Shown here piece after piece: positions 26,649 to 34,742 of a stretch of 64,000 bases of DNA. Within the stretch, counting starts at the first letter, position 1, and the number at the start of each line of letters is the position of its first letter. Location: positions 1,612,001-1,676,000 of the forward strand of contig JANSYP010000001.1 in assembly GCA_024742405.1 (NCBI GenBank), given 5' to 3'. Source of the stretch: Paracoccaceae bacterium. GTDB lineage: Bacteria > Pseudomonadota > Alphaproteobacteria > Rhodobacterales > Rhodobacteraceae. The translations under genes and the position numbers were made by a program. The notes under the pieces were generated by a model. The model was not told where the DNA came from and did not search any database. It worked only from the letters and a program-made list of their open reading frames with translations.

Positions 26649-27293
26649 TTAGGACGCCACGAGTCGGGCGGGACGGCCTTCCAGCCGCAGCACACGGTCT
26701 GCCAGACGCGTGGCCTCGCCTGCATCATGCGTCACCAGAACCGTGCTGACCCGGTGGCGGTCGCGCAGACGCTCATAGACCTCCATCACACCCTCGGCGG
26801 TCGCGGGGTCGAGCGAAACGAAAGGCTCGTCCATCAACAGCAGACGCGCGCCGCTGGCAAAGGCGCGGGCCAGCGCGAGACGCCGCTGCTGGCCGAGCGA
26901 CATCTGGCCGGGAAAGTGCGCCCCCATGCCACCCAGACCGACAGCCTCCAGCGCGGCCTGGGCCTCGGCCGCATCGATCCCGCAGGTCAGGGTGAGGTTG
27001 CGCCCGGCACTCCGCCAGGGCAGCAGTACCGGCTCCTGAAACACCATGCCGATCCTGTCGGAGACCGTGCAGCTGCCATCGAAATCGTGGTCGAGCCCGG
27101 CCAGAATTCGCAGCAGCGTCGTCTTGCCCACGCCCGAGGGACCGGTCAGCGCCACGGTCTCCGCCGCTGCAACCGTGAGGTCGATCGCCCCGAGGATTGC
27201 CTCGCCGCCCCGACGCGCCCCTTTCAGATGCACCTCCAGTACCGGTGCTTCGGACGCGGCGCCGGGCGCGGTTGCGGGTACGGAACGGGTCAT
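26649..27293 (-). CDS. NitT/TauT-type ABC transporter ATPase
   Basis: A 214-residue ATPase of the nitrate/sulfonate/taurine importer class. Walker A GPSGVGKTT, Q-loop VFQEPVLLPW, signature MSLGQQRRLALARA, Walker B LLLMDEPFVSLD and H-loop VLVTHD are all present; LLPWRS is characteristic of TauB/SsuB-type proteins. It follows its binding protein gene by 19 bases. There is no permease beside it; the orphan permease at 5828-6619 is of the matching class. The start could also be 13 codons further upstream, overlapping the binding protein gene. Confidence 0.88.
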   Translation of the reverse strand: MTRSVPATAPGAASEAPVLEVHLKGARRGGEAILGAIDLTVAAAETVALTGPSGVGKTTLLRILAGLDHDFDGSCTVSDRIGMVFQEPVLLPWRSAGRNLTLTCGIDAAEAQAALEAVGLGGMGAHFPGQMSLGQQRRLALARAFASGARLLLMDEPFVSLDPATAEGVMEVYERLRDRHRVSTVLVTHDAGEATRLADRVLRLEGRPARLVAS

Positions 27294-27312
27294 GACATGT
27301 CGGCCGTGGCGA

Positions 27313-28287
27313 TCAGCTGCCAGGCTGGACAAAGACCCCCTCCGGCAGATCCGTGGCCTCGCCGACCAGATCCGATCCCCCCAGTTCGGCCATCAGCCGC
27401 AGCATGGCGGCGGCCTCTTCCTCGTTCACCGGACCCGGGTCCGGGATGCCCGCGCGCCAGCCGGCCTTGAGCGCCTCGAACTCCGCGTCGGACTTGGCCT
27501 TCATCCGTGGGCGCAAGCGGTCCCATTCGGCGTCATCGCTGGCCAGCATCTCCTTGGCGGCGCGCGATGCGGCGGCAAGACCGTGGACGAGTTCGGGGTT
27601 CTCGCGCAGCATCTCGCCGCGCAGCACATAACCCAGCAGCGGAGTTTCCGGATTCAGCCCGAGCGCTTCGGCGGCCTCGCTCACCGACACCAGCGGACGC
27701 ATGCCGCCTGCGTCCATCTTGGCCATGAAATGCCAGTAGTTGATTGCCCCGTCGAGGTCGCCGTCGAGCGCCGTCTTGAAGATCAGAGGCGGCGCGCCAT
27801 AGACCTGCTCGGTCTCACCGGCCAGATCGAGGCCCTGGTCCTGGGCCGCATAGGCCTGCAGGATGAGCCAGGACTTGTCGAGCGGGCCGCCGGCGATGCC
27901 GATCTTGCCGCCTTTGAGGTCGGCGAGCGACTGTGCCGGGCTGTCTGCGGGCACCATGACCCCGCCCACGGCCTTGGAATAGGGGATAAAGACGTAGTCC
28001 TTGCCCGCCGCGCGCTGCCGCGCGACCCAGAGCCAGTCGGACGTGATCACATCCGTCGCACCGCCCTGAAAGGCGACCTTGGCCGCCGCCCCGCCGGCGA
28101 CACCCTGCACCTCCAACGCAAAGCCTTCGGCAGCATCGAGACCGTGGTGCCGGATCGTGTCCAGCTCCCAGTTGACGGTACCGAATTCGAGCACGGACGC
28201 CCGCAGCACCGGCGTCTCGGCGCCAGCCGTACCACCGGCCAGCGACAGCGCGACCGCACCGGCCGCGAATAGTCGTGTCAGTTTCAT
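27313..28287 (-). CDS. NitT/TauT-type ABC substrate-binding protein
   Basis: A 324-residue periplasmic binding protein of the SsuA/NMT1 family. After the signal peptide (MKLTRLFAAGAVALSLAGG to GAE) come FGTVNWELDTIRHHGLDAAEGF, GGATDVITSDWLWVARQRAAG and LADLKGGKIGIAGGPLDKSWL, standard blocks of the fold. GGAGG precedes two consecutive ATGs; the second (28287) has the better 7-base spacing. It is the first gene of a two-gene unit with the ATPase. Lying between the PQQ ABC operon and the dehydrogenase cytochromes, it may take up something needed for alcohol oxidation, but the ligand cannot be read. Confidence 0.88.
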   Translation of the reverse strand: MKLTRLFAAGAVALSLAGGTAGAETPVLRASVLEFGTVNWELDTIRHHGLDAAEGFALEVQGVAGGAAAKVAFQGGATDVITSDWLWVARQRAAGKDYVFIPYSKAVGGVMVPADSPAQSLADLKGGKIGIAGGPLDKSWLILQAYAAQDQGLDLAGETEQVYGAPPLIFKTALDGDLDGAINYWHFMAKMDAGGMRPLVSVSEAAEALGLNPETPLLGYVLRGEMLRENPELVHGLAAASRAAKEMLASDDAEWDRLRPRMKAKSDAEFEALKAGWRAGIPDPGPVNEEEAAAMLRLMAELGGSDLVGEATDLPEGVFVQPGS

Positions 28288-28443
28288 CATTGTTCCTCCA
28301 CTGACCCTTAACGTAGCGACGCGGGGTCGCGCCAAAATGCGACCAAAGGACAAGAGTATGGGCCGGGTCCGCCTGACATGGATCAATCCACGGGGATTTC
28401 GCGCAAGCTAATCCTACGCCCGGACCTAAAGAAAGGCACCACA

Positions 28444-28896
28444 ATGGTACCCAAGACCCTCGTTTCCGCCCGTGTTTTCGTTCCCGTTATCGCCGCGGCG
28501 GTCCTTGCCTGCGCAGCGCCGCTTGCCGCTGCGGATCTCAGCGACACCGAAATCTTTCAGAAGGTCAAAACCGAGGCCGGTCAAGCCCTGTTCGAGGCGG
28601 AGTGCCGCCGGTGCCATGCGACCGATCCGATCGATGTCTCCTACGGCCCACCGCTCGAAGATATCGTCGGACGGGCAGCCGGCAGCTATCCGGACTACGA
28701 CTATTCCATGGCGCTGGAGGCCTCGGGCATCGTCTGGACCCCCGCGGCCCTGCGCGCCTGGATGGAAGACAATGACGGGTTCATGCCGGGGACGAAGATG
28801 CGCCATGTGGGGATCGAAGACCGCACCGTGCAGGATTTCATCCTGGCCTATCTGGTGAGCATCACGACCCGGGACGGCTCCGAAATCAGCGAATGA
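28444..28896 (+). CDS. Cytochrome c, single heme
   Basis: A 150-residue periplasmic class I cytochrome c. Signal peptide to about residue 30 (PLAAA); heme site Cys54-Arg-Arg-Cys57-His58; GPPLEDIVGRAAG; and MPGTKM, which supplies the axial Met. The pattern resembles cytochrome c550/c2-type partners of quinoprotein dehydrogenases. The ATG at 28444 has AAAGG upstream. It is divergent from the NitT/TauT binding protein and 125 bases before a second cytochrome. Probably carries electrons from the PQQ dehydrogenase. Confidence 0.9.
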   Translation: MVPKTLVSARVFVPVIAAAVLACAAPLAAADLSDTEIFQKVKTEAGQALFEAECRRCHATDPIDVSYGPPLEDIVGRAAGSYPDYDYSMALEASGIVWTPAALRAWMEDNDGFMPGTKMRHVGIEDRTVQDFILAYLVSITTRDGSEISE

Positions 28897-29021
28897 TCGC
28901 GCGTTTATGAAGGCGGGCGTGCCGCTTCCGGCGCGCTGCGCGACCCCGGGCGATAATCACGCACCGTCGCCGTCCGGATTGGTGTAGGCTCCCGCTGTAC
29001 TCACAGAGCCGGAGTGCCCCC

Positions 29022-29495
29022 ATGCGTCGACGCATGCCCGCCACAGGAACGCCAGTCCGCCTTTCGCGGATCGCGGCCATCGCTCTGGCTATGCTTCTGG
29101 GCGCGGGCGCGCCGTCCGCGGCGGGGGCTGATCCCGCGCACAGCGCGCAGGACAGGATGCAGGTTGCGCGGATCGCGGCAGGGGCTGCGGTGTATCAGAC
29201 CCATTGCCGCCGTTGCCACCGGATCAGCGATACGCAACGCGGGTACGGTCCGGCACTGTCAGGCGTCGTCGGACGCCCGGCGGGGACCCAGTCCGGCTAC
29301 CGCTACTCCGACGGGCTGGCCGACACCGGGTTCGTCTGGACCCGCGACAGCCTTCGCGTCCTGCTCGCTGCCGGACCGGCCATGATCGACGGGTTGCGAT
29401 GCGTCGGACGACCCGATCTCGACCCGCTGCGTCAAGAGGCGCTGATCGACTATCTGGAGACGACATCGGCGGGCACGCCACCTCGCAACATCTGA
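29022..29495 (+). CDS. Cytochrome c-like protein lacking the usual Met-ligand loop
   Basis: A 157-residue exported protein closely patterned on the preceding cytochrome: heme site Cys62-Arg-Arg-Cys65-His66, then GYGPALSGVVGRPAGTQSGYRYSDGLADTGFVWT, matching the neighbour's GPPLEDIVGRAAGSYPDYDYSMALEASGIVWT region. The MPGTKM loop of the neighbour is missing; AMIDGLRC stands in its place, so the sixth heme ligand is uncertain. Probably a tandem duplicate that has diverged. The ATG at 29022 is used; another at 29034 is possible. Lies 695 bases before the dehydrogenase gene. Confidence 0.82.
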   Translation: MRRRMPATGTPVRLSRIAAIALAMLLGAGAPSAAGADPAHSAQDRMQVARIAAGAAVYQTHCRRCHRISDTQRGYGPALSGVVGRPAGTQSGYRYSDGLADTGFVWTRDSLRVLLAAGPAMIDGLRCVGRPDLDPLRQEALIDYLETTSAGTPPRNI

Positions 29496-30190
29496 GCGAC
29501 GCTCGATGACGAGCAGTGGTTGGAGCGCTCCGCGGGCTTCAGGTAGGCCCTCCAGATGGAGCGCAGTTCACCGCTCACGGGCGGGGCGGCAAGACCGTTC
29601 ATATCCATTTCGTGCAGGGCCCGTCGCCCTCGGGCGCAAGAGGGTAATTGACCCCGTTCCACACGTTGGCTCCGTACGCTCCGGCGCCTTACCGAAGAAA
29701 CAAAAACCATGTTCCAGATCGACCAGGTCACTGCTCTGACTGTGTTCGTTTTCAAAGGGATATGGGGCGCGGCACCAGTGCTGTCTTTTGCATCGGCACG
29801 TCACTTGATCGACCGCATCGACCGGAACGCACCCTCGATCATCGCTTCGTTCCGGCGTAGAGTATACCGAGCGCTGCAATATGGACCTGTGCGACGGCGT
29901 GACGTGTCCCAAGGCTCTCGACCGGGAACACTTGACGCGCTCCGTCCGGCGCTTCGGCGCGTGCGTCAAAGGGCACCAGGGTAGCCAGCGCCCGGACCGC
30001 CAGATCGTCCGTTTTTCGCAGGCCCAGTCCGCCGATTTCTTATGTCGCACCCATAAACGCTAGGGCCGCGAGGAGCTTACGACCTTTGTTCAATACAGTC
30101 CGGAAGAAGAATGAGAGATGGATGAGAGCAGGGCGGATGACGGCGAAGGAGACGTCTTGCGCTAAGGGGTAATTCAAAAGGGAGGAGCCG
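29496..30190. other. 695-base gap before the PQQ dehydrogenase gene; no convincing gene
   Basis: No ORF here looks like a protein of a known family. Minus-strand bases 30050-29850 hold a coding-like but startless stretch (EIGGLGLRKTDDLAV ... HIAALGILYAGTKR) that faintly recalls the C-terminal part of IS110-type transposases, too weak to annotate as one. The last 100 bases form the leader of the dehydrogenase gene, ending in the strong ribosome site GGGAGGAG just before its ATG. A promoter must lie here but cannot be placed. Confidence 0.5.
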
Positions 30191-31960
30191 ATGAACCGGT
30201 TCGCCATTTCAGTCTGTGCCGCCATTCTGGCCACGGGCACTGCCGCTCAGGCACAGGTCACAAACGAGGACATCGCCAACGATCAGGCGAATACCAGCCA
30301 GGTCGTGACCAACGGCATGGGGCGCGATCTGCAGCGCTACAGCCCGCTAGACATGCTCAACAAGGACAACGTCAAGAACCTCGTTCCGGCCTGGGCCTTC
30401 AGCCTCGGCGGCGAAAAGCAGCGCGGCCAGGAAGCCCAGCCGATCATCTATGATGGCGTGATGTACATCACCGGCTCCTACTCGCGGCTCTTCGCCATCG
30501 ACGTGAAGACCGGCAAGGAGTTGTGGCAGTACGATGCCCGTCTGCCCGAAGGCATCCTGCCCTGCTGCGACGTCGTGAACCGCGGTGCGGCGATCTATGG
30601 CGACAATGTCTATTTCGGCACGCTCGATGCGCGTATCGTGGCGCTCGACCGCAAGACCGGCGACGTGGTCTGGCGCAAGAAAATGGAAGACTACAAGGCC
30701 GGCTACTCCTATACCGCGGCGCCGATGATCGTCGACGGCAAGGTCATCGTGGGCAACTCGGGCGGCGAATTCGGGGTTGTCGGGGCGGTCTATGCCTATG
30801 ACGCCGAAAACGGCGACCTGATCTGGAAACGTCCGACCATCGAAGGCCATATGGGCGAACTGAACGGTGAGCCTTCGACCATGACCGGCGAGCTGAACGC
30901 GACCTGGCCCGGCGACATGTGGCAGACCGGCGGCGGTGCGACCTGGCTCGGCGGCTCCTACGATGCCGAGACCGACACGATCCTCATCGGCGCGGGCAAC
31001 CCGGCGCCCTGGAACAGCTGGCTGCGCGGCGCGGGCGAGCCCAACGAGAACAATTCCGGTGACAATCTCTATGCCGCGAGCCGCATCGCGCTCGACCCGG
31101 CCACCGGCGAGATCAAGTGGCATTTCCAGACCACACCGCGCGAGGGCTGGGATTTCGACGGCGTAAACGAGGTCGTCGCCTATACCGATCGCGACGGCAA
31201 CAAGCGTTGGGGCACCGCCGACCGGAACGGCTTTTTCTACGTCCTGAACCGCGAAGACGGCGATTTCGTCAACGCCTACCCGTTCGTGGAGCAGATCAGC
31301 TGGGCGAGCGGCATCGACGAAAACGGGCGTCCGATCTATATCGAGGACAACCGCCCGGGCAACCCATCTGCGGCTGCCGACGGCGACAAGGGCGAGATCG
31401 TCTTCGCCGTCCCCGGCTTCCTCGGCGGCAAGAACTGGATGCCGATGAGCTTCAGCCAGCGGACGGGGAACTTCTACATCCCCTCCAACGAATGGGGCAT
31501 GGATATCTGGAACGAGCCGATCACCTACAAGAAGGGTGCCGCCTATCTGGGTGCGGGCTTTACGATCAAGCCGCTCTTCGAAGACCATATCGGTGCGCTC
31601 AAGGCGATGGACCCCGACACCGGGGAGATCCTCTGGCAGTACAACAACGGTGCGCCGCTCTGGGCCGGGGTCATGACGACCGCTGGCGGGCTGGTCTTCA
31701 CCGGGACCCCCGAAGGGCGCTTCATCGCACTCGATGACGAAACCGGCGAGGTGCTCTGGGAGTTCCAGACCGGCTCCGGCATCGTCGGTCAGCCCATCAC
31801 CTGGGAACAGGATGGCGAGCAGTTCGTCGCGATCATGTCCGGCTGGGGCGGCGCCGTACCGCTCTGGGGGGGCGAGGTTGCCAAACAGGTCAGCTACCTC
31901 AACCAAGGCGGCATGCTCTGGACCTTCCGGCTGCCCAAGGAACTGGCCGCGGTTCAGTAA
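30191..31960 (+). CDS. PQQ-dependent alcohol dehydrogenase, lanthanide-type metal site
   Basis: A 589-residue periplasmic quinoprotein of the methanol/ethanol dehydrogenase family: signal peptide ([21 protein letters not shown]) and an eight-bladed propeller. The active-site vicinal disulfide is Cys125-Cys126. Metal ligands are Glu193 (SGGEFG), Asn270 (GAGNPAPWN) and the catalytic Asp321. Two residues later comes Asp323 (WDFDGVN), the extra acid that marks lanthanide-dependent XoxF/ExaF/PedH enzymes; calcium enzymes have Ala or Ser there. It oxidises primary alcohols to aldehydes, passing electrons through PQQ to cytochromes such as XoxG. The presence of xoxG/xoxJ suggests methanol; an ExaF-like ethanol preference is also possible, so no symbol is given. 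GGGAGGAG precedes the ATG, and an intrinsic terminator follows. Confidence 0.95.
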   Translation: MNRFAISVCAAILATGTAAQAQVTNEDIANDQANTSQVVTNGMGRDLQRYSPLDMLNKDNVKNLVPAWAFSLGGEKQRGQEAQPIIYDGVMYITGSYSRLFAIDVKTGKELWQYDARLPEGILPCCDVVNRGAAIYGDNVYFGTLDARIVALDRKTGDVVWRKKMEDYKAGYSYTAAPMIVDGKVIVGNSGGEFGVVGAVYAYDAENGDLIWKRPTIEGHMGELNGEPSTMTGELNATWPGDMWQTGGGATWLGGSYDAETDTILIGAGNPAPWNSWLRGAGEPNENNSGDNLYAASRIALDPATGEIKWHFQTTPREGWDFDGVNEVVAYTDRDGNKRWGTADRNGFFYVLNREDGDFVNAYPFVEQISWASGIDENGRPIYIEDNRPGNPSAAADGDKGEIVFAVPGFLGGKNWMPMSFSQRTGNFYIPSNEWGMDIWNEPITYKKGAAYLGAGFTIKPLFEDHIGALKAMDPDTGEILWQYNNGAPLWAGVMTTAGGLVFTGTPEGRFIALDDETGEVLWEFQTGSGIVGQPITWEQDGEQFVAIMSGWGGAVPLWGGEVAKQVSYLNQGGMLWTFRLPKELAAVQ

Positions 31961-31995
31961 TCCTGCCACCCGAAGACTGAAACGACCGACACTGA

Positions 31996-32025
31996 ACGCG
32001 CCCGCTCGCCGGGCGCGTTTTCTTT
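31996..32025 (+). terminator. Rho-independent terminator after the PQQ dehydrogenase gene
   Basis: ACGCGCCCG pairs perfectly with CGGGCGCGT (9 bp) around a 5-base loop and is followed by TTTCTTTT. It starts 36 bases after the dehydrogenase stop codon, so the gene is probably transcribed alone. Confidence 0.9.
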
Positions 32026-32425
32026 TGAGCGGGTATGTTTTGCCGAACCGGACCATCGTACCGTGACGCGCTCGGCACATGAGATCGCTCCCGATAGATG
32101 CCCTACGCAACGTCAAGGGTTTGCAGCGCGTCCGACATGCCGCCTGTCCCCGTTCCGCCTGTACACGTTGCTTCGCCCGCGACAGATCGGGGACCACCCC
32201 GACTCGTGCTGAGAACGATCTGTCCGCGAAGCACGATTCCGTCGCTCAATCCTTCCAGTCGAACATCTCGTGTGGGATCCGCGTGTCGCTCATGGTCGGG
32301 GTCTTGCCTGTTGCTACGTGCAGATGCACAGCACACTTGCTTATTCCGAGTGTTTTTGTCATCTTTAAGGAGCAGCCACCCCGCTTAGTCTCCGGGGAAG
32401 CCGAAAACCCTCAGGAGACCCTGTC
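32026..32425. other. 400-base gap before the hemP region; nothing recognised
   Basis: Between the dehydrogenase terminator and the 48-residue ORF I find no gene, no RNA and no clear iron-box. The final part contains AGGAGA, the ribosome site of the small ORF. A promoter for the hemP unit must lie here. Confidence 0.5.
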
Positions 32426-32572
32426 ATGACCGTATCCCCGATATCACCCCACTCCGATACGCGCGCCAGCGACGTGCTGCGCGCCAAGGACGACCTTTGG
32501 GCCCGCGCCTTCTGCCTGCCCGGCGGTGTTGCGCTCGAGGCGCTGCTCGACTGGATCGAGAGCCGGCCATGA
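32426..32572 (+). CDS. 48-residue ORF translationally coupled to hemP
   Basis: A 48-codon ORF starting at ATG 32426 with AGGAGA eight bases upstream; its stop TGA overlaps the hemP start codon in an ATGA. The product (MTVSPISPHSD ... LWARAFCLPGGVALEALLDWIESRP) is soluble, with a C-terminal helix. No family was recognised. The good ribosome site, overlap and codon use typical of the neighbourhood support a real gene. It may act with or merely couple translation of HemP. Confidence 0.6.
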   Translation: MTVSPISPHSDTRASDVLRAKDDLWARAFCLPGGVALEALLDWIESRP

Positions 32573-32760
32573 CGTTTCAACCCACATCCGCCCCGCAACC
32601 GGCCCCGAGATCCACGCGCCTGAGTGTTCCGATCGACACGCCGCCGCTCCACGACGCGCGCATGCTCACGGACGGAGGCCAGCTTGCCCAGATCAACCTG
32701 GACGGTCAGGTCTACACGCTGCGCATCACCCGCGCCGGAAAGCTGATTCTCACAAAGTGA
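32569..32760 (+). CDS. hemP: Hemin uptake protein HemP/HmuP
   Basis: A 63-residue protein ending in the HemP signature: INLDGQVYTLRITRAGKLILTK (an LRxTRxGKLILTK end). In rhizobia and other bacteria HmuP/HemP is needed for expression of the outer-membrane heme receptor under iron limitation. The start at 32569 overlaps the 48-residue ORF. Receptor and TonB genes are not in the window. No Fur/RirA/Irr box could be identified upstream. Confidence 0.85.
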   Translation: MTFQPTSAPQPAPRSTRLSVPIDTPPLHDARMLTDGGQLAQINLDGQVYTLRITRAGKLILTK

Positions 32761-32803
32761 GCCTGCCCTTGCCGAGGCGGAGGACACCGGGCAGGGTAAC
32801 GCC

Positions 32804-33175
32804 ATGGACGACCCTCCCTCGGCTCCCCGTTTGCGCATTCGCGTCATCTTTGGCGACGCCGGCATGGTCGGCCCCGGCAAGGCAGAGCTGCTCGAAGGGA
32901 TTGCGCGCACCGGCTCCATCGCCGCGGCCGGCCGCGATATGGGGATGAGCTACAAGCGGGCCTGGCAGCTGGTCGAAACCATGAACGACATGTTTCGCGA
33001 GCCACTGGTTCTGCGCACACGCGGCGGGGCCAAAGGCGGCGGCGCAGAGGTCACGCCCACCGGTCAGACCGTCCTTGCCGAGTATCGCGCGCTACAGGCC
33101 GCAGCCGGGAAGGCCGGGTCGGCCTATGTCGACCGGCTGCAAAGCCTGCTGAAAACCCCCGCGCCGCAGGATTGA
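32804..33175 (+). CDS. ModE-like molybdate-responsive wHTH regulator (DNA-binding domain only)
   Basis: A 123-residue protein made of just the ModE N-terminal winged helix: LRIRVIFGDAGMVGPGKAELLEGIARTGSIAAAGRDMGMSYKRAWQLVETMN, then LRTRGGAKGGGAEVTPTG. There is no C-terminal Mop/TOBE molybdate-binding domain, so molybdate sensing must involve another protein, or the protein works as a short MopAB/ModE variant. It lies 59 bases before modA, with a Mo-box-like palindrome between them. Expected role: control of the modABC operon that follows. Confidence 0.88.
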   Translation: MDDPPSAPRLRIRVIFGDAGMVGPGKAELLEGIARTGSIAAAGRDMGMSYKRAWQLVETMNDMFREPLVLRTRGGAKGGGAEVTPTGQTVLAEYRALQAAAGKAGSAYVDRLQSLLKTPAPQD

Positions 33176-33201
33176 TCCTTGCACTTTGGGGCGTCGGCCT
33201 G

Positions 33202-33225
33202 CGATATGTTCCACAAAACATATCG
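33202..33225. promoter_or_regulatory. Mo-box-like operator (CGATATGTT-N6-AACATATCG)
   Basis: A perfect 9-bp inverted repeat with a 6-base spacer lies in the 59-base gap between the modE-like gene and modA, ending 9 bases before the modA ATG. Arm sequence and N6 spacing resemble the ATCGNTATATA-N6-TATATAACGAT Mo-box bound by ModE proteins. Probably the repressor site for modABC. Confidence 0.75.
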
Positions 33226-33234
33226 GTGCCTGCC

Positions 33235-34047
33235 ATGTCCCGTCGTCTTAGCACCTCGCGCCCGATGTCCCGGCGCGCCGCCCTTGCGGGTTTGGCGCTG
33301 ACCGTTGCGTGGCCCGCGACCGCGCGCGCCACCGACCCGGCCGCGCTGACGGTCTTCGCCGCGGCGAGCCTTGCTACCGCCCTTGGCGCGCTGGCCGACC
33401 GATTCTCCCGCGCGACGGGGCACCGCGTAACGGTATCGCCCGCCGGCTCGTCGGTACTGGCCCGGCAGATCCAGCATGGCGCCCCGGCGGATCTGTTCAT
33501 CTCGGCCAACGCGGACTGGATGGACCTGCTGGAGGCCGAAGGTCTGATCCGCACCGACAGCCGCGTCGATCTGCTCTCCAACCGGCTCGTGCTGGTGGCC
33601 TCTGCCATGAGCGCGCGCACGGTGGACCTCTCGGACCAATGGGACGTGACCGATGCTCTCGGGTCCGGCCGGTTGGCCATGGCGCTTGTCGATGCTGTGC
33701 CGGCGGGGATCTACGGTGCCGCGGCCCTGCGCAACCTGGGCCTCTGGGACACGCTCGCGCCCCGCGTGGCGCAATCGGACAACGTGCGCGCCGCACTCGC
33801 GCTTGTCGCCGCCGGTGCAGCCCCCCTGGGGGTCGTCTATTACAGCGACGCCCATGCCGAGCCGCGGGTGCGCATCGTGGCCGAGATCCCGACCGACAGT
33901 CATCCGCCGATCGTCTATCCCGCCGCCGTCCTGACCGGCGCGCCGGCGCCAGCCGTCGCCACCCAGTTCCTCGATTACCTGACCAGCCCGCCGGCGCAGG
34001 AACTGTTCCGCGACGAGGGTTTCGCGCCGCTGCCGCAGCCGACCTGA
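33235..34047 (+). CDS. modA: Molybdate ABC transporter, periplasmic binding protein ModA
   Basis: A 270-residue periplasmic binding protein. The N-terminus has a twin-arginine-like signal (MSRRAALAGLALTVAWP to ARA). Then come LTVFAAASLATALGALADRFSRATG, the ModA opening with the anion-binding Ser, AGSSVLARQIQHGAPADLFISAN, and VPAGIYGAAALRNLG, all standard ModA blocks. The ATG at 33235 follows the Mo-box. It binds molybdate or tungstate and hands it to ModB. Confidence 0.93.
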   Translation: MSRRLSTSRPMSRRAALAGLALTVAWPATARATDPAALTVFAAASLATALGALADRFSRATGHRVTVSPAGSSVLARQIQHGAPADLFISANADWMDLLEAEGLIRTDSRVDLLSNRLVLVASAMSARTVDLSDQWDVTDALGSGRLAMALVDAVPAGIYGAAALRNLGLWDTLAPRVAQSDNVRAALALVAAGAAPLGVVYYSDAHAEPRVRIVAEIPTDSHPPIVYPAAVLTGAPAPAVATQFLDYLTSPPAQELFRDEGFAPLPQPT

Positions 34048-34049
34048 GC

Positions 34050-34742
34050 ATGGACTGGCTGAGCCCGGCGGAATGGAGTGCGGTGACGCTGTCGCTGCGC
34101 GTCGCGGTCTGGGCCACGGTGGTCAGCCTGCCGCTCGGCATCTTCGTGGCCTACGCTCTGGCGCGCTGGCGCTTTCCAGGTCGCCAGTTGCTCAACGGGA
34201 TGGTGCACCTGCCGCTGATCCTGCCGCCGGTCGTCACGGGCTATCTTCTGCTGGTCACTCTCAGCCCCACGGCTCCTCTGGGAGCATTGCTGGGCAAATT
34301 CGGCATCGTCTTTGCCTTTCACTGGACTGGCGCGGCGCTGGCGGCGGGCATCATGGCCTTTCCGCTGATGGTGCGCGCGATCCGGCTGTCGATGGAGGCC
34401 GTGGACCCGCGACTGGAACAAGCAGGTGCGACGCTCGGCGCAGCGCCCATCTGGGTCTTTCTGACGGTGACCCTGCCGCTCAGCCTGCCGGGGATTCTCA
34501 CGGGCGCGATCCTCGCCTTTGCCAAGGCGATGGGAGAATTCGGCGCGACGATCACCTTCGTGTCCAACATTCCCGGTCAGACCCGCACCTTGCCGTCTGC
34601 GATCTATGCCTTCCTCCAGGTGCCTGGCGGTGAAAGCTCCGCGCTGCGACTGGTGGCGATCTCCATTGTGCTGGCCATGGGTGCGCTGGTGATATCGGAG
34701 TTGCTCGCCCGCCGCCTTCAGGCCCGGATGTCCGGCACATGA
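34050..34742 (+). CDS. modB: Molybdate ABC transporter permease ModB
   Basis: A 230-residue permease with five to six helices. LPLILPPVVTGYLLL is typical of ModB, and EQAGATLGAAPIWVFLTVTLPLSLPGILTGAILAFAKAMGEFGAT contains the EAA loop that contacts ModC. It starts two bases after modA and overlaps modC by four bases (ATGA). Confidence 0.95.
   Translation: MDWLSPAEWSAVTLSLRVAVWATVVSLPLGIFVAYALARWRFPGRQLLNGMVHLPLILPPVVTGYLLLVTLSPTAPLGALLGKFGIVFAFHWTGAALAAGIMAFPLMVRAIRLSMEAVDPRLEQAGATLGAAPIWVFLTVTLPLSLPGILTGAILAFAKAMGEFGATITFVSNIPGQTRTLPSAIYAFLQVPGGESSALRLVAISIVLAMGALVISELLARRLQARMSGT

Noticed and set aside
29568-30050. 160-codon minus-strand ORF in the gap before the dehydrogenase
   Set aside because: Cys/Arg/Ser-rich translation with no family pattern; a different frame of the same DNA looks more coding-like.
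30347-32197. Minus-strand frame of about 600 codons opposite the PQQ dehydrogenase
   Set aside because: Exact shadow of a gene with complete catalytic residues; no motif of its own.
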